NCBI GenBank assembly: GCA_003141275.1
Contig: PLLM01000008.1
Location: 1-47,221, forward strand
From: Phycisphaerales bacterium
GTDB taxonomy: Bacteria > Planctomycetota > Phycisphaerae > Sedimentisphaerales > Anaerobacaceae
Reading direction: 5' to 3'
Length of the DNA stretch: 47,221 nucleotides
The translations under genes and the position numbers were made by a program. Below, piece by piece: positions 33,417-41,661 of this stretch. Position 1 is the first letter of the stretch. Every line of letters begins with the position of its first letter. The notes beneath the pieces were generated by a model that was not told the DNA's origin, made no database searches, and saw nothing but the letters and a program-made list of their open reading frames with translations.

Positions 33417-34127
33417 CTAAAACAACGGTCTTTCCAAAATGTTAGATTTTTCAACAGGCTTGTCCAAACCACAATAGCTAAGTTGAAAATCTATCTGTCT
33501 CTTAATGCCATCGTCTGAAGCTGGTGACAGATATATCTTTTCAATCATCGCGTCTAAGTTGACAGGCACTCGGACACTTCCGTCCAATTCTCGTTCGGTA
33601 ACCTGCCCAGTTTCCCAAACAAAAGCGCGTAACTCCTTCTCAAACTCATAACACTTTCTTTTTGTCATAACTGACATAAACTTGTCAAGTGGATAGTCTA
33701 GCGGATGGGACACAGGATCATCAGTATATATTATCTGGCCGATATAAACACTGTCCTGAAAATTATCTAACGACTCTTGAAGTCGGCCAACGGTACTCTG
33801 TATTGCTATTCCCTTGTTATCTTTTGAATATATTCTCCACATAGCCATACATTCTGATTCGGCTAAGTGCCAACAATTTACGGTAATTGGAGGACCACAT
33901 CTGTTCATTTGATCCACGACACAAGAAGCTTGTTTAGGATCTATCTTACTCAAAAATTCTGATCCGTAGTATGATCCCTCATAAGGGTCTGCCTGTTTGA
34001 GAATCTCTATTGAGCAGAAGTATAAAGCCCTTTGTAGGATAAGCCATTTGAACTTGTCAAAGTTAATGTAACGCCATATTTTTAACTTTTTGTCAGGGGT
34101 TACAAAACGTGAGTCTTCTTCATACAC
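33417..34127 (-). CDS. DUF2971 family protein
   Basis: 236-aa protein of the DUF2971 family. The N-terminal WRYINFDKFKWLILQRALYFCSI and ADPYEGSYYGSEF are family features; so are NCWHLAESECMAMWRIYSKDNKGIAIQ and later FRAFVW-like positions. DUF2971 proteins are widespread in accessory regions and often linked to phage-defence or abortive-infection gene neighbourhoods, but no activity is established. This gene is A/T-richer than the arginine genes on either side and interrupts the argC-nitrilase-argJ series, so acquisition from elsewhere is likely. The gap to argC is 54 bp. Confidence 0.8.
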   Translation of the reverse strand: MYEEDSRFVTPDKKLKIWRYINFDKFKWLILQRALYFCSIEILKQADPYEGSYYGSEFLSKIDPKQASCVVDQMNRCGPPITVNCWHLAESECMAMWRIYSKDNKGIAIQSTVGRLQESLDNFQDSVYIGQIIYTDDPVSHPLDYPLDKFMSVMTKRKCYEFEKELRAFVWETGQVTERELDGSVRVPVNLDAMIEKIYLSPASDDGIKRQIDFQLSYCGLDKPVEKSNILERPLF

Positions 34128-34181
34128 TACAACGATCCTTTTAAAAAAGCTTCACCATAGTTTTGTATTCTATCTAATCCT

Positions 34182-35186
34182 TCAGGACAGTCCAAGTGTT
34201 TCATCGAGGCCGAAGATGATATTCATATTCTGAATCGCCTGGCCCGATGCGCCTTTAATCAGGTTATCTATCGCCGAGAAGCAAACTACTGTCCCCTTCA
34301 CAACCGTCGGGAAAACGTGGCAGTAATTTGTCCCGGCCACGTCCTTGACGTTCGGGCTGCCCGCGCAAACCTGAACAAACGGCTCACCCGCGTAAAAATC
34401 CTTATACAGTTTCACAAGCTGTTCATTCGTAACCTTGCCCTTCGGCTTGCAATAAACTGTCGAAAGAATTCCAAGATCAAAAGGCCCGGCGTGCGGCTGG
34501 AAAAGAATCATTACAGGCTTACCCGCGACGTCGGCCGCAATCTGCTCCATTTCCGGCATATGGCGATGCGTGCCTATGCCATAGGCGAAAATGTTTTCAT
34601 TCATATTCGGGAAATGAAATTTGACCGACGGATTTTTACCCGCGCCTGATATGCCCGTTACCGCGTTATCGATAACGTCATTTTCTATCAATCCTTCTTT
34701 CAATAAAGGCGCAATCGCCAGAATCAATCCGGTCGGGAAACAGCCGGGATTGGCTACAAGTTTAGCGCCTTTTATTTTATCACGGAAAAGCTCCGGCAGA
34801 CCATAAACAGCTTTGGCCAGATTGCCGGTGTCAGTGTGCTTTTGATAAAACTTCTCATACACCGCCACATCCTTTATCCGGTAATCCGCGCTGAAATCTA
34901 TCACCTTCAGTCCCGCATCCAGCATCTTAGGCACAAAACTCATCGAAACCTTATGAGGCAGGCAACACAACGCGACATCCGCCACATCAGCGAGCTTTTC
35001 CAAATCCAGCGGCTCAACTATCATCTCGCACCGGCCCTTGAATCGCCCGAACATATCGCTGACTACCCCGCACTCCTCAGGCAGCGCGCTCAAATACGTC
35101 AGCTTCGCCTGACTGTGCCGGAGCAGTATCTCAATTGATTCTGCGCCCGTGTAGCCGCTGGCGCCAATAATCGCAACGCGTACCAT
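34182..35186 (-). CDS. argC: N-acetyl-gamma-glutamyl-phosphate reductase
   Basis: NADPH-dependent enzyme of arginine synthesis, 334 aa. The Rossmann motif AIIGASGYTGAESIEIL opens the protein. The catalytic cysteine is in LVANPGCFPTGLILA, with its base region in IGTHRHMPEM and HVFPTV. GASGQAIQNMNIIFGLDE closes it. Family length is about 340 aa. The start at 35186 has AAGGAG 6 nt upstream, and that site directly follows the U-tract of the rpsI terminator, so any argC transcript from the ribosomal promoter must read through that hairpin. ArgC and argJ bracket two other genes in the same direction. Confidence 0.93.
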   Translation of the reverse strand: MVRVAIIGASGYTGAESIEILLRHSQAKLTYLSALPEECGVVSDMFGRFKGRCEMIVEPLDLEKLADVADVALCCLPHKVSMSFVPKMLDAGLKVIDFSADYRIKDVAVYEKFYQKHTDTGNLAKAVYGLPELFRDKIKGAKLVANPGCFPTGLILAIAPLLKEGLIENDVIDNAVTGISGAGKNPSVKFHFPNMNENIFAYGIGTHRHMPEMEQIAADVAGKPVMILFQPHAGPFDLGILSTVYCKPKGKVTNEQLVKLYKDFYAGEPFVQVCAGSPNVKDVAGTNYCHVFPTVVKGTVVCFSAIDNLIKGASGQAIQNMNIIFGLDETLGLS

Positions 35187-35197
35187 AATTTCTCCTT

Positions 35198-35229
35198 AAA
35201 AAAAAGCCGTCGAGATTGTTCTCGACGGC
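35198..35229 (-). terminator. Intrinsic terminator after rpsI, 5' to argC
   Basis: On the minus strand GCCGTCGAGA (35220-35229) pairs with TCTCGACGGC (35206-35215) around ACAA, followed by T8 (35198-35205). It lies 32 bp past rpsI. The U-tract ends a few bases before the argC ribosome site, an arrangement that could allow readthrough or attenuation of argC. Confidence 0.8.
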
Positions 35230-35260
35230 CATTGTAATATTCGAACTGTCAGTTTGCAAA

Positions 35261-35716
35261 TTAACGTTTCGAGAACTGGAATCTCCTTCTTGCGCCCGAC
35301 TGGCCTGGTTTCTTCCTTTCGACCATTCTCGGGTCACGTGTCAGGAACCCGCCGTCGCGCAACGCCTGGGCAAGACCCGGGTCGTATATCTTCAGCGCCC
35401 TTGCGATACCCAGCACCACCGCGCCCGCCTGGCCCGTTGTGCCGCCGCCGTTGACGTTGACAAATACGTCAAGCGTCTTCTCGGCCTTGGCCATCACAAG
35501 CGGAGCCTTCACCGCGCTTCTGTCTTGGTCGCTCCTGAAAAAATTATCAAGCTCTCTCTTGTTAATGACCATTTTGCCGTCGCCGGGTCTTATCCGCACA
35601 CGAGCAACCGATGTCTTCCTTCTGCCGGTTCCCCAGTAGAAGCCGCCCTTATCAGGTCCCTTCGCCGCCGGAGCCGGCGTCTCTGTCTTTACTGTTGTTT
35701 CTTCTGTCTTTGCCAT
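35261..35716 (-). CDS. rpsI: Ribosomal protein S9
   Basis: 151-aa 30S protein. After an acidic/Thr-rich N-terminal extension (KTEETTVKTETPAPAAKGPDKGG, cited by its sense) the S9 domain begins FYWGTGRRKTSVARVRIRPGDG. It has NVNGGGTTGQAGAVVLGIARAL and the universal basic C-terminus GARRRFQFSKR, which reaches the P-site tRNA. The N-terminal 20 residues are longer than in E. coli S9 (130 aa). It follows rplM by 49 bp, the conserved bacterial pair. Confidence 0.95.
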   Translation of the reverse strand: MAKTEETTVKTETPAPAAKGPDKGGFYWGTGRRKTSVARVRIRPGDGKMVINKRELDNFFRSDQDRSAVKAPLVMAKAEKTLDVFVNVNGGGTTGQAGAVVLGIARALKIYDPGLAQALRDGGFLTRDPRMVERKKPGQSGARRRFQFSKR

Positions 35717-35765
35717 ATCCTGCTATCTTTCCGAAAACAGTTATCTTGTGCCGCGCGGCGAATCG

Positions 35766-36209
35766 CTAACTTTTCGCAGCGGCAATCTTTAATTCTTCTG
35801 GTTTCTGCGCCTTGTACTCATGCTCCGGCCCGCGGACCACTTTCAGCCGAAGAATCATATGCCTGCCGAGCTTGTTCTTCGGCAGCATCCTTTTCACCGC
35901 CATCTCAATCACCTTTTCCGGCTTGGCGGCAAACATATTGGAAAAAGATGTGTACCTGTGTCCGCCGGGATAATGCGTGTAATAATCGTATTCCCGCTGC
36001 TCGGCTTTCTTGCCGGTAACACGAACCTTTTCGGCATTTACGACGACTACACAATCGCCGCCGTCAACGTATGGCGTATATGTCGGCGTGTGCTTGCCCA
36101 TCAGTATCCGGGCTATCCTGGTCGCCATTCGACCAAGAACCAGCCCGTCGGCATCAACAAGCCACCATTTACGCTGAACATCCGCAGTTTTCATCAAAAA
36201 CGTCTTCAT
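35766..36209 (-). CDS. rplM: Ribosomal protein L13
   Basis: 147-aa 50S protein. It has KWWLVDADGLVLGRMATRIARILMGKHTPTYTPYVDGGD, recognised by ADGLVLGRMATRIA, then VVVNAEKVRVTGKK, YTHYPGGHR and VIEMAVKRMLPKNKLGRHM. L13 followed by S9 in one operon is nearly universal in bacteria. The operon ends at the terminator at 35198-35229. L13 often represses its own operon, but no leader site is evident here. Confidence 0.95.
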   Translation of the reverse strand: MKTFLMKTADVQRKWWLVDADGLVLGRMATRIARILMGKHTPTYTPYVDGGDCVVVVNAEKVRVTGKKAEQREYDYYTHYPGGHRYTSFSNMFAAKPEKVIEMAVKRMLPKNKLGRHMILRLKVVRGPEHEYKAQKPEELKIAAAKS

Positions 36210-36328
36210 ACAAACTCCATAGAATCATTCAAAGCCACTTATTTTAGCGAATTTCGACGATATGTCAAACGCTGAATTGCCAAAATTTTAAGTTTTTTTC
36301 GAAGCGAAGTTTACCCGCCGTATGCGCA

Positions 36329-36345
36329 GCATCCCTTACGGGAGT
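36329..36345 (+). repeat. Short repeat shared with 29617-29633
   Basis: GCATCCCTTACGGGAGT occurs identically here and at 29617-29633, each time followed at a short distance by CAATCTCTT and GTGG-TAAA-like bases. A related palindrome lies at 16586-16599. All are intergenic and near gene starts. Confidence 0.6.
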
Positions 36346-36408
36346 AGTTTTAACGAAGGCGGACGGCAATCTCTTGTGTCTTCGCATCTTAGTGGTAAAA
36401 TGCCTCCT

Positions 36409-37053
36409 ATGCAGAACAAAATCGAATTAAAACCTAATGACAAGGTTCTTTTCATCGGCGACAGCATTACCGACGCTGACAGGAACCACCCGGCCCACAA
36501 GCCCTTCGGCTTCGGCTACATCCACTTCATCGCCAAGTTTCTCCTTGGCAAATACCCGACATACAACCTGAATATCCTCAACACCGGAATCTCCGGCAAC
36601 ACCATCCGTGACCTCAAAAACCGCTGGCAAAAGGACTGTCTCGACCACAACCCCGATATTCTCAGCATCCTCATCGGCGTAAACGACGTCTGGAGGCAGT
36701 TCGCCACCGAAGACGAATTACCCTGCGCAGTCCAGCTTGACGAATACGAAACAACCTACAGGCAGCTCCTTACGCTCGCGAAACAGAAATGTAACAGCCG
36801 ACTTGTGATATGCGAGCCGTTTATGTTCTGCGATGACTTTAACAACCCTATGTTCGCTCATCTTCGCACGTATATCGAAGTGGTTCACCGCATCGCCGAT
36901 GAATTTGACGCTTGTTTGGTGCCCCTGCAAAAGGCAATCGATGGACGTATAAAGGATGTTCCGCCGCAAAACTGGTCGCAAGATTCGGTTCATCCTGAAA
37001 TTTGGGCGCACGCCTGGATTGCGCAACAGTGGTTAATTGCTACTGGTCTATAG
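36409..37053 (+). CDS. SGNH/GDSL hydrolase
   Basis: 214-aa SGNH-fold esterase or lipase-like enzyme. Block I is FIGDSITDADRN (nucleophile Ser), block II is ISGNTIRDLKNRW (Gly), block III is LIGVNDVWRQF (Asn), and block V is DSVHPEIWAHAW (Asp and His). I choose the ATG at 36409 (MQNKIELKPNDKVLF) because the upstream frame to 36322 lies in repeat sequence (36329-36345). ATG 36400 is also possible. There is no signal peptide, so it is cytoplasmic. The substrate could be a carbohydrate ester, in keeping with polysaccharide use in this lineage, but this is not shown. Confidence 0.85.
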   Translation: MQNKIELKPNDKVLFIGDSITDADRNHPAHKPFGFGYIHFIAKFLLGKYPTYNLNILNTGISGNTIRDLKNRWQKDCLDHNPDILSILIGVNDVWRQFATEDELPCAVQLDEYETTYRQLLTLAKQKCNSRLVICEPFMFCDDFNNPMFAHLRTYIEVVHRIADEFDACLVPLQKAIDGRIKDVPPQNWSQDSVHPEIWAHAWIAQQWLIATGL

Positions 37054-37210
37054 GAATTTTATTTTATTTGAAAAAAATTTTTGCGCCATAGATTGTGAAG
37101 TAATAAAGAGATATGAAAAGCGCGCAAAAAATTGATGAAAAATTCGTTAATTTGCCCTTTACACCTTCTCAGTTTGCCGTTAACTTGCCGATACTAATTT
37201 CGCGGGCGTT

Positions 37211-37226
37211 ACACTATATATGGTAT
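37211..37226 (+). promoter_or_regulatory. NrdR box 1
   Basis: ACACTATATATGGTAT closely matches the NrdR consensus acaCwAtATaTwGtgt. It lies 59 bp upstream of the nrdJ start and 30 bp (start to start) from box 2, about three helical turns, as expected for cooperative NrdR binding. Confidence 0.75.
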
Positions 37227-37240
37227 TATTTGGCCCGCCT

Positions 37241-37256
37241 TTACTATCTGTAGTAT
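37241..37256 (+). promoter_or_regulatory. NrdR box 2
   Basis: TTACTATCTGTAGTAT keeps the CTAT...TAG core of the NrdR box with some drift in the arms. The pair implies dATP/ATP-controlled repression of the ribonucleotide reductase gene. A NrdR gene is not in the window. Confidence 0.65.
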
Positions 37257-37284
37257 AAATCGTTTTTCGCATGGAGGCGCTAAA

Positions 37285-40200
37285 ATGGCCGAGACATTCA
37301 GCCCTGAGAACCCTTTCAAAACCGCCCAAACACAGGGGGCAGCCGCTTCTGGTTCGTTCAAGAATCATCGCGGCCTGAAGGTTGAACAGTATTTTTCCAC
37401 CCCGGGGACTCACCCATTCGACGAGCTTAAGTGGGAAACCCGCTCCGCAAAGATTACCAGCGACACCGGCGAGGTCGTCTTCGAGCAGAACAACCTTGAA
37501 ATCCCCGCGAACTGGAGCCAGTTGGCAACCAAGGTCGTCGCAAGCAAGTATTTCTACGGTGACGTTTCGACCGGCCAGCGCGAAAACTCCGTCAAACAGC
37601 TTGTTCATCGCGTCTGCCGGACAATTGCCGACCGCGGCAAGCGCGACGGCTACTTCGCAACAGACGCCGACGCGGAAATCTTCTATAACGAGCTTACCTG
37701 GCTCTGCGTCAACCAGGTTGGCGCGTTCAACTCCCCTGTCTGGTTCAACGTAGGCCTTTTCGACTCCTACGGCATCGCGGGCAGCAAGCATAACTATCGC
37801 TGGGACCTCAAACGCAACGAGGCCGTCCCCTGCGACAACTCCTACGAATACCCGCAGGCCTCCGCCTGCTTCATCCAGTCCGTCAAGGACTCAATGGAAG
37901 ACATAATGCGCTTAGCCACAAGCGAAGCGATGCTCTTCAAGCAGGGTTCAGGGACGGGGACAGACCTTTCAACACTTCGCAGCAGCAAGGAAAAACTCTC
38001 CGGCGGCGGAAAACCCTCCGGCCCTCTCAGTTTTATGCGTGTTTACGACCAGATTGCAGCGGTAATAAAATCAGGAGGCAAAACACGCCGCGCCGCAAAA
38101 ATGCAGTCGATAAAGGTTACTCATCCTGACATCAAAGAATTCATCACCTGCAAGACCGAGGAGGAGAAAAAGGCCTGGGCGCTCATCGAGGCCGGCTACA
38201 CAGGCGACCACAACGCCGAGGCGTATAACAGCGTAATGTTCCAGAACTCCAACTTCTCCGTCCGTGTAACCGACGAATTTATGATGGCGGTCGAGAAGGA
38301 CGACAAATGGTCCACCTACGCCGTTACCTCAGGCCAGAAAATAGGCGAGCACTCCGCACGCGAGCTTATGAACCTTATCGCCGAAGGGACCCGCCTTTGC
38401 GGCGACCCCGGCATCCAGTACGACAGCACCATTAACCGCTGGCATACCTGCCCCGCTTCCGGACGGATTAACGCCTCGAATCCGTGCAGCGAGTATATGT
38501 TCGTCGATGATTCCGCCTGCAACCTCGCCTCCCTCAACCTGATGAAGTTCCTCAAAGATGACGGCACATTCGACGTCGCGGGCTTCAAAAAGGCCGCCCG
38601 ACTCTTCATCATCGCTCAGGAAATACTCGTCGATAACGGCAGCTACCCCGATAAGGCAATCGCCATCAACAGTCATCTTTTCAGGCCCCTCGGCTTAGGT
38701 TACGCCAATCTTGGCTCCCTGATTATGGCCCTGGCGTATGCTTACGACTCCGACCAGGCAAGGGCACTTGCCGCAGCCATTAGCGCAATCCTCACGGGAG
38801 CCGCCTACACCGTCAGTGCCGAAATCGCCTCGGTCAAGGGTGCCTTCGACGAATTCGACAAAAACGCCGAATCAATGCTCAAAGTCATAAATATGCACAG
38901 GCAGCACGCCTGCGAAATCCCGGAATCGCATTGCCCGGCGTATCTCCGCAACGCAGCCAAAGACGTCTGGGATGAGGCCTTCGACGCCGGCTCCAAATCC
39001 GGCTTTAGAAACGCACAGGTTACCGTCCTTGCCCCCACAGGCACTATCGGTTTTCTTATGGATTGCGCCACCACAGGCATCGAGCCGGATATCGCGCTTG
39101 TAAAATACAAACTCTTAGCCGGCGGCGGAATGCTGAAATTAGTCAACCAAACCGTCCCGATGGGGCTCGAACGCCTGGGCTATAGCGCGGATGAAATAAA
39201 ATCAATCACCGATTTCATCGATGAGCATGAAACCATCGAGGGAGCGGAAAAAATCAATCCTGAGCATTTGTCGATTTTCGATTGCGCGTTCAAGCCCCGC
39301 AACGGCAAACGATACATTCATTATCTTGCCCATATTAAAATGATGTCCGCCGTTCAGCCCTTTATCACCGGCGCAATCAGCAAGACCATAAATATGCCAA
39401 AAGAAGCCACCACCGAAGAAATCGCCTCGGCTTATATGCAGGGCTGGAAACTGGGCCTCAAGGCCATCGCTATTTATCGCGATGGGTCAAAAATGCTACA
39501 ACCTGTCTCCACGAAAAAACACAGGGGCGCAAAAGACAAAACACAGACAGCCGTTGCCGCCAAACCCTTCAGGCACCGGCTACCCGATACACGCCATAGC
39601 TTGACGCACAAATTCTCTGTTACAGGCCACGAGGGCTACCTCACCGTCGGTCTCTACGAAGACGGCCAGCCCGGCGAATTATTTATCACTATGGCCAAAG
39701 AAGGCAGCACCGTCGGCGGGTTGATGGACGTCATTGGAACTTGCACTTCGATGGCGCTGCAGTATGGCGTGCCGCTGATTACGCTGGTGGATAAGTTCAG
39801 GCACGCGAGGTTTGAGCCGGCGGGAATGACCTCGAACAGGGACATCCCGTTTGCCAAGAGTTTGATTGACTATATCTTCTGCTGGCTGGGCTGCCAGTTC
39901 ATCCCCGGCTATGCGGAGGTCAATACCCCCAACCGGACAGGCAGCGCCGCCGAGAACAAAAACATCACAACCGCCCGCCAGGTCGTCGAAAAGACCCGGG
40001 ACCTCGCGCAGAAAATCGCACAGGCAAGGGCGGAAGTGAAAGTCGGCGAGCAGGCAAAAGCCGATGACAGCGACGACGATGATGGCTGCGAAGACACAAT
40101 AAAGCCCTCGCGCATTGTCGAGATGCCCGCCAAGCCCGCCAACAGGTTAGCCGCTTTAAATAGCGACAGGACGGAGGCCCTTGTGACAGCGGGTGTGCCC

Positions 40201-40374
40201 GAAAAGACCGATGGCGAGACGCAATCCGACGCGGCTGTTATGCAGCAGTTCAATTCCCAGTTCCAGCACTTCCAGGACGACGCTCCGGCGTGCGATATCT
40301 GCGGCTCAATCACCGTCCGCAACGGAACCTGCTATAAGTGCTTCAACTGCGGTAATAGTATGGGCTGCTCGTAG
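37285..40374 (+). CDS. nrdJ: Vitamin B12-dependent ribonucleotide reductase (class II)
   Basis: 1029-aa adenosylcobalamin-dependent reductase that makes deoxyribonucleotides without oxygen. Key parts: N-terminal NQVGAFNSPVWFN; QASACFIQSVKDSMEDIM with the first redox cysteine; FKQGSGTGTDLSTLRSSKE, cited in parts; the active-site SNPCSEYMF near residue 397; LAPTGTIGFLMDC near 590; and the C-terminal CDICGSITVRNGTCYKCFNCG, a zinc/redox module. No intein is present. Two NrdR boxes lie upstream. A terminator hairpin (40399-40431) follows. It is consistent with an anaerobic or facultative life. No nrdAB or nrdD is in the window. The start at 37285 is supported by GGAGG 7 nt upstream. Confidence 0.94.
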   Translation: MAETFSPENPFKTAQTQGAAASGSFKNHRGLKVEQYFSTPGTHPFDELKWETRSAKITSDTGEVVFEQNNLEIPANWSQLATKVVASKYFYGDVSTGQRENSVKQLVHRVCRTIADRGKRDGYFATDADAEIFYNELTWLCVNQVGAFNSPVWFNVGLFDSYGIAGSKHNYRWDLKRNEAVPCDNSYEYPQASACFIQSVKDSMEDIMRLATSEAMLFKQGSGTGTDLSTLRSSKEKLSGGGKPSGPLSFMRVYDQIAAVIKSGGKTRRAAKMQSIKVTHPDIKEFITCKTEEEKKAWALIEAGYTGDHNAEAYNSVMFQNSNFSVRVTDEFMMAVEKDDKWSTYAVTSGQKIGEHSARELMNLIAEGTRLCGDPGIQYDSTINRWHTCPASGRINASNPCSEYMFVDDSACNLASLNLMKFLKDDGTFDVAGFKKAARLFIIAQEILVDNGSYPDKAIAINSHLFRPLGLGYANLGSLIMALAYAYDSDQARALAAAISAILTGAAYTVSAEIASVKGAFDEFDKNAESMLKVINMHRQHACEIPESHCPAYLRNAAKDVWDEAFDAGSKSGFRNAQVTVLAPTGTIGFLMDCATTGIEPDIALVKYKLLAGGGMLKLVNQTVPMGLERLGYSADEIKSITDFIDEHETIEGAEKINPEHLSIFDCAFKPRNGKRYIHYLAHIKMMSAVQPFITGAISKTINMPKEATTEEIASAYMQGWKLGLKAIAIYRDGSKMLQPVSTKKHRGAKDKTQTAVAAKPFRHRLPDTRHSLTHKFSVTGHEGYLTVGLYEDGQPGELFITMAKEGSTVGGLMDVIGTCTSMALQYGVPLITLVDKFRHARFEPAGMTSNRDIPFAKSLIDYIFCWLGCQFIPGYAEVNTPNRTGSAAENKNITTARQVVEKTRDLAQKIAQARAEVKVGEQAKADDSDDDDGCEDTIKPSRIVEMPAKPANRLAALNSDRTEALVTAGVPEKTDGETQSDAAVMQQFNSQFQHFQDDAPACDICGSITVRNGTCYKCFNCGNSMGCS

Positions 40375-40398
40375 ATTTTCGTCTTGAAGTAAAAACGA

Positions 40399-40431
40399 AA
40401 TGGGCCATAGCAAAAAGCTATGACCCATTTG
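40399..40431. terminator. Bidirectional terminator
   Basis: AAATGGG-CATAGC (from 40399) pairs with GCTATG-CCCATTT (to 40431) around an A-rich loop, with T-runs on the right and A-runs on the left. It separates nrdJ from the convergent PEP-CTERM gene. Confidence 0.8.
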
Positions 40432-40454
40432 CTTTTGTGCTTTTTAGCAGTTGA

Positions 40455-41084
40455 TTATCTTTTCCTTTTCAGCAAAGCAAGCCCTCCAAGCCCCAGCAGA
40501 ATCAGTGTTGCCGGCTCGGGGATGATGCTTCCCGAAGAGATTAGGTCTCCGCCGCTCTGATTGCCGACACCGTAACTACCGAAAGCTGAGGCCGCCAAGC
40601 CTAACGTGTTGGAATAGTTCTGGATGACAAACTTCCATGTTTCGCCGGGCTCAAATACAGTATCTTGGACCATGCTCTCGTAGATCAATGGCGTATTAAT
40701 CCCAATCTTGTCAATCAGGAAGGCCTCCTGGCCGTTGATCAAGAGAAGGTCGTCATTCGTGATGCTGGTTTCCGGGTCTTTAACGTAGGCCACCTTGTAA
40801 AAAGCCCTGTTGGTCAAGTTGGTCATAGTCACCTCGATGTTTGAGGGGCCGCCAGAGTCATAGTCCCTTGGGCAAGGGATATAGGTGGTCGTTGTCCATG
40901 AAGTGGAGATAAGCTCGTCGACCGGGAATCCAGTACCCAATTCCTCAGTCCAAGGTGGCGTCATCACATCTTGACCCGATGAATTAGGAGCATAGCCAAG
41001 ATCCACCGGATTGGCCATAGCTGGCAACAGACCTAAAAACAACACACAAATACAAACAAAGAACCCTAATACTACTTTTCTCAT
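40455..41084 (-). CDS. PEP-CTERM sorting-domain protein
   Basis: 209-aa exported protein. An N-terminal signal (RKVVLGFFVCICVLFLGLLPAMA) is followed by about 150 residues of beta-rich sequence with no family I recognise. It has Asn/Thr/Asp-rich turns and an even spread of aromatic residues. It ends in the PEP-CTERM signal: PEPATLILLGLGGLALLKRKR, with PEP, a hydrophobic helix and a basic end. The signal directs processing by an exosortase, probably to the cell surface or matrix. No exosortase gene is in the window. AAGGAGG lies 7 nt before the start. A good promoter is upstream at 41198-41225, with a leader of about 105 nt. Confidence 0.85.
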   Translation of the reverse strand: MRKVVLGFFVCICVLFLGLLPAMANPVDLGYAPNSSGQDVMTPPWTEELGTGFPVDELISTSWTTTTYIPCPRDYDSGGPSNIEVTMTNLTNRAFYKVAYVKDPETSITNDDLLLINGQEAFLIDKIGINTPLIYESMVQDTVFEPGETWKFVIQNYSNTLGLAASAFGSYGVGNQSGGDLISSGSIIPEPATLILLGLGGLALLKRKR

Positions 41085-41197
41085 ACTCTGCCTCCTTCTT
41101 TACTCTTAACATTTCCCGTTTATTTTCATTCCCTCGCGTTGCCTATAGTAATATTGGCGATAAGCAATTTAAAGAAACCCATTTACCAATTAATCGA

Positions 41198-41225
41198 AGT
41201 ATAGCACGGACCTGTCTTCCGTCAA
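41198..41225 (-). promoter_or_regulatory. Sigma-70 promoter of the PEP-CTERM gene
   Basis: On the minus strand TTGACG (41220-41225), a 16-bp spacer, then TATACT (41198-41203). It sits between the luxR-type stop (41242) and the PEP-CTERM start, so the two genes can be expressed independently. Confidence 0.6.
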
Positions 41226-41241
41226 GGCGTCAATTCTGATG

Positions 41242-41538
41242 TCATTGTTTTCGAGGACAACTGACCTCGCGGCATCCTGTGCGGAAATGGTGGAAAATGT
41301 GCAGAATCAGCCCTTCACGGTCGTCAACGTCGAATTTTCGGAATAATCTCGTTATATGCGTCCGGACCGTGGGGATATGGATTTGCATCTGGTTTGCGAT
41401 TTGTTTGTCTGAACAGCCCACGAAAAGGCATCGGACGAGAGCTGTTTGTTGGGGAGATAAAGAAAGTTCCTCTACGAGCCGGCCCATTTCGGCTTCAGAG
41501 AATATCTCTTCTCGATTTGGTACGGTTACTCCCTGCAT
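41242..41538 (-). CDS. LuxR-type HTH regulator, small
   Basis: 98-aa protein made almost entirely of a LuxR/GerE helix-turn-helix domain: LSPQQTALVRCLFVGCSDKQIANQMQIHIPTVRTHITRLFRKFDVDDREGLILHIF, with the central QIANQM and VRTHI positions of this family, cited in sense. I start it at 41538 (AAAGGT 8 nt upstream). The frame could extend to 41637 but then begins with repeat-encoded MPALSLSNGK. No receiver or ligand domain is present. It lies directly upstream of the PEP-CTERM gene and could regulate it, but no binding site is evident. Confidence 0.8.
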   Translation of the reverse strand: MQGVTVPNREEIFSEAEMGRLVEELSLSPQQTALVRCLFVGCSDKQIANQMQIHIPTVRTHITRLFRKFDVDDREGLILHIFHHFRTGCREVSCPRKQ

Positions 41539-41611
41539 TTGGATACCTTTCACTCGTCGAACTAAATATAGCGGGTCTGAAATTACATTGCAAACAATAA
41601 TTTTAATTTTT

Positions 41612-41635
41612 CCGTTCGACAAGCTCAGGGCAGGC
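41612..41635 (+). repeat. Dispersed repeat, copy 4, intergenic
   Basis: CCGTTCGACAAGCTCAGGGC followed by AGGC. It is the copy closest to the form I associate with a widespread short repeat in environmental bacterial genomes. Read on the minus strand it gives the PALSLSNG peptide. Confidence 0.7.
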
Positions 41636-41661
41636 AAGTCATATAAAAACCCTTTCGTATA

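Noticed and set aside
37060-37284. Cobalamin riboswitch before nrdJ
   Set aside because: The conserved B12-box sequence was not found; NrdR boxes explain the region better.
37285-40374. Intein in nrdJ
   Set aside because: The reductase motifs run in order with no inserted Hint or endonuclease-like block.
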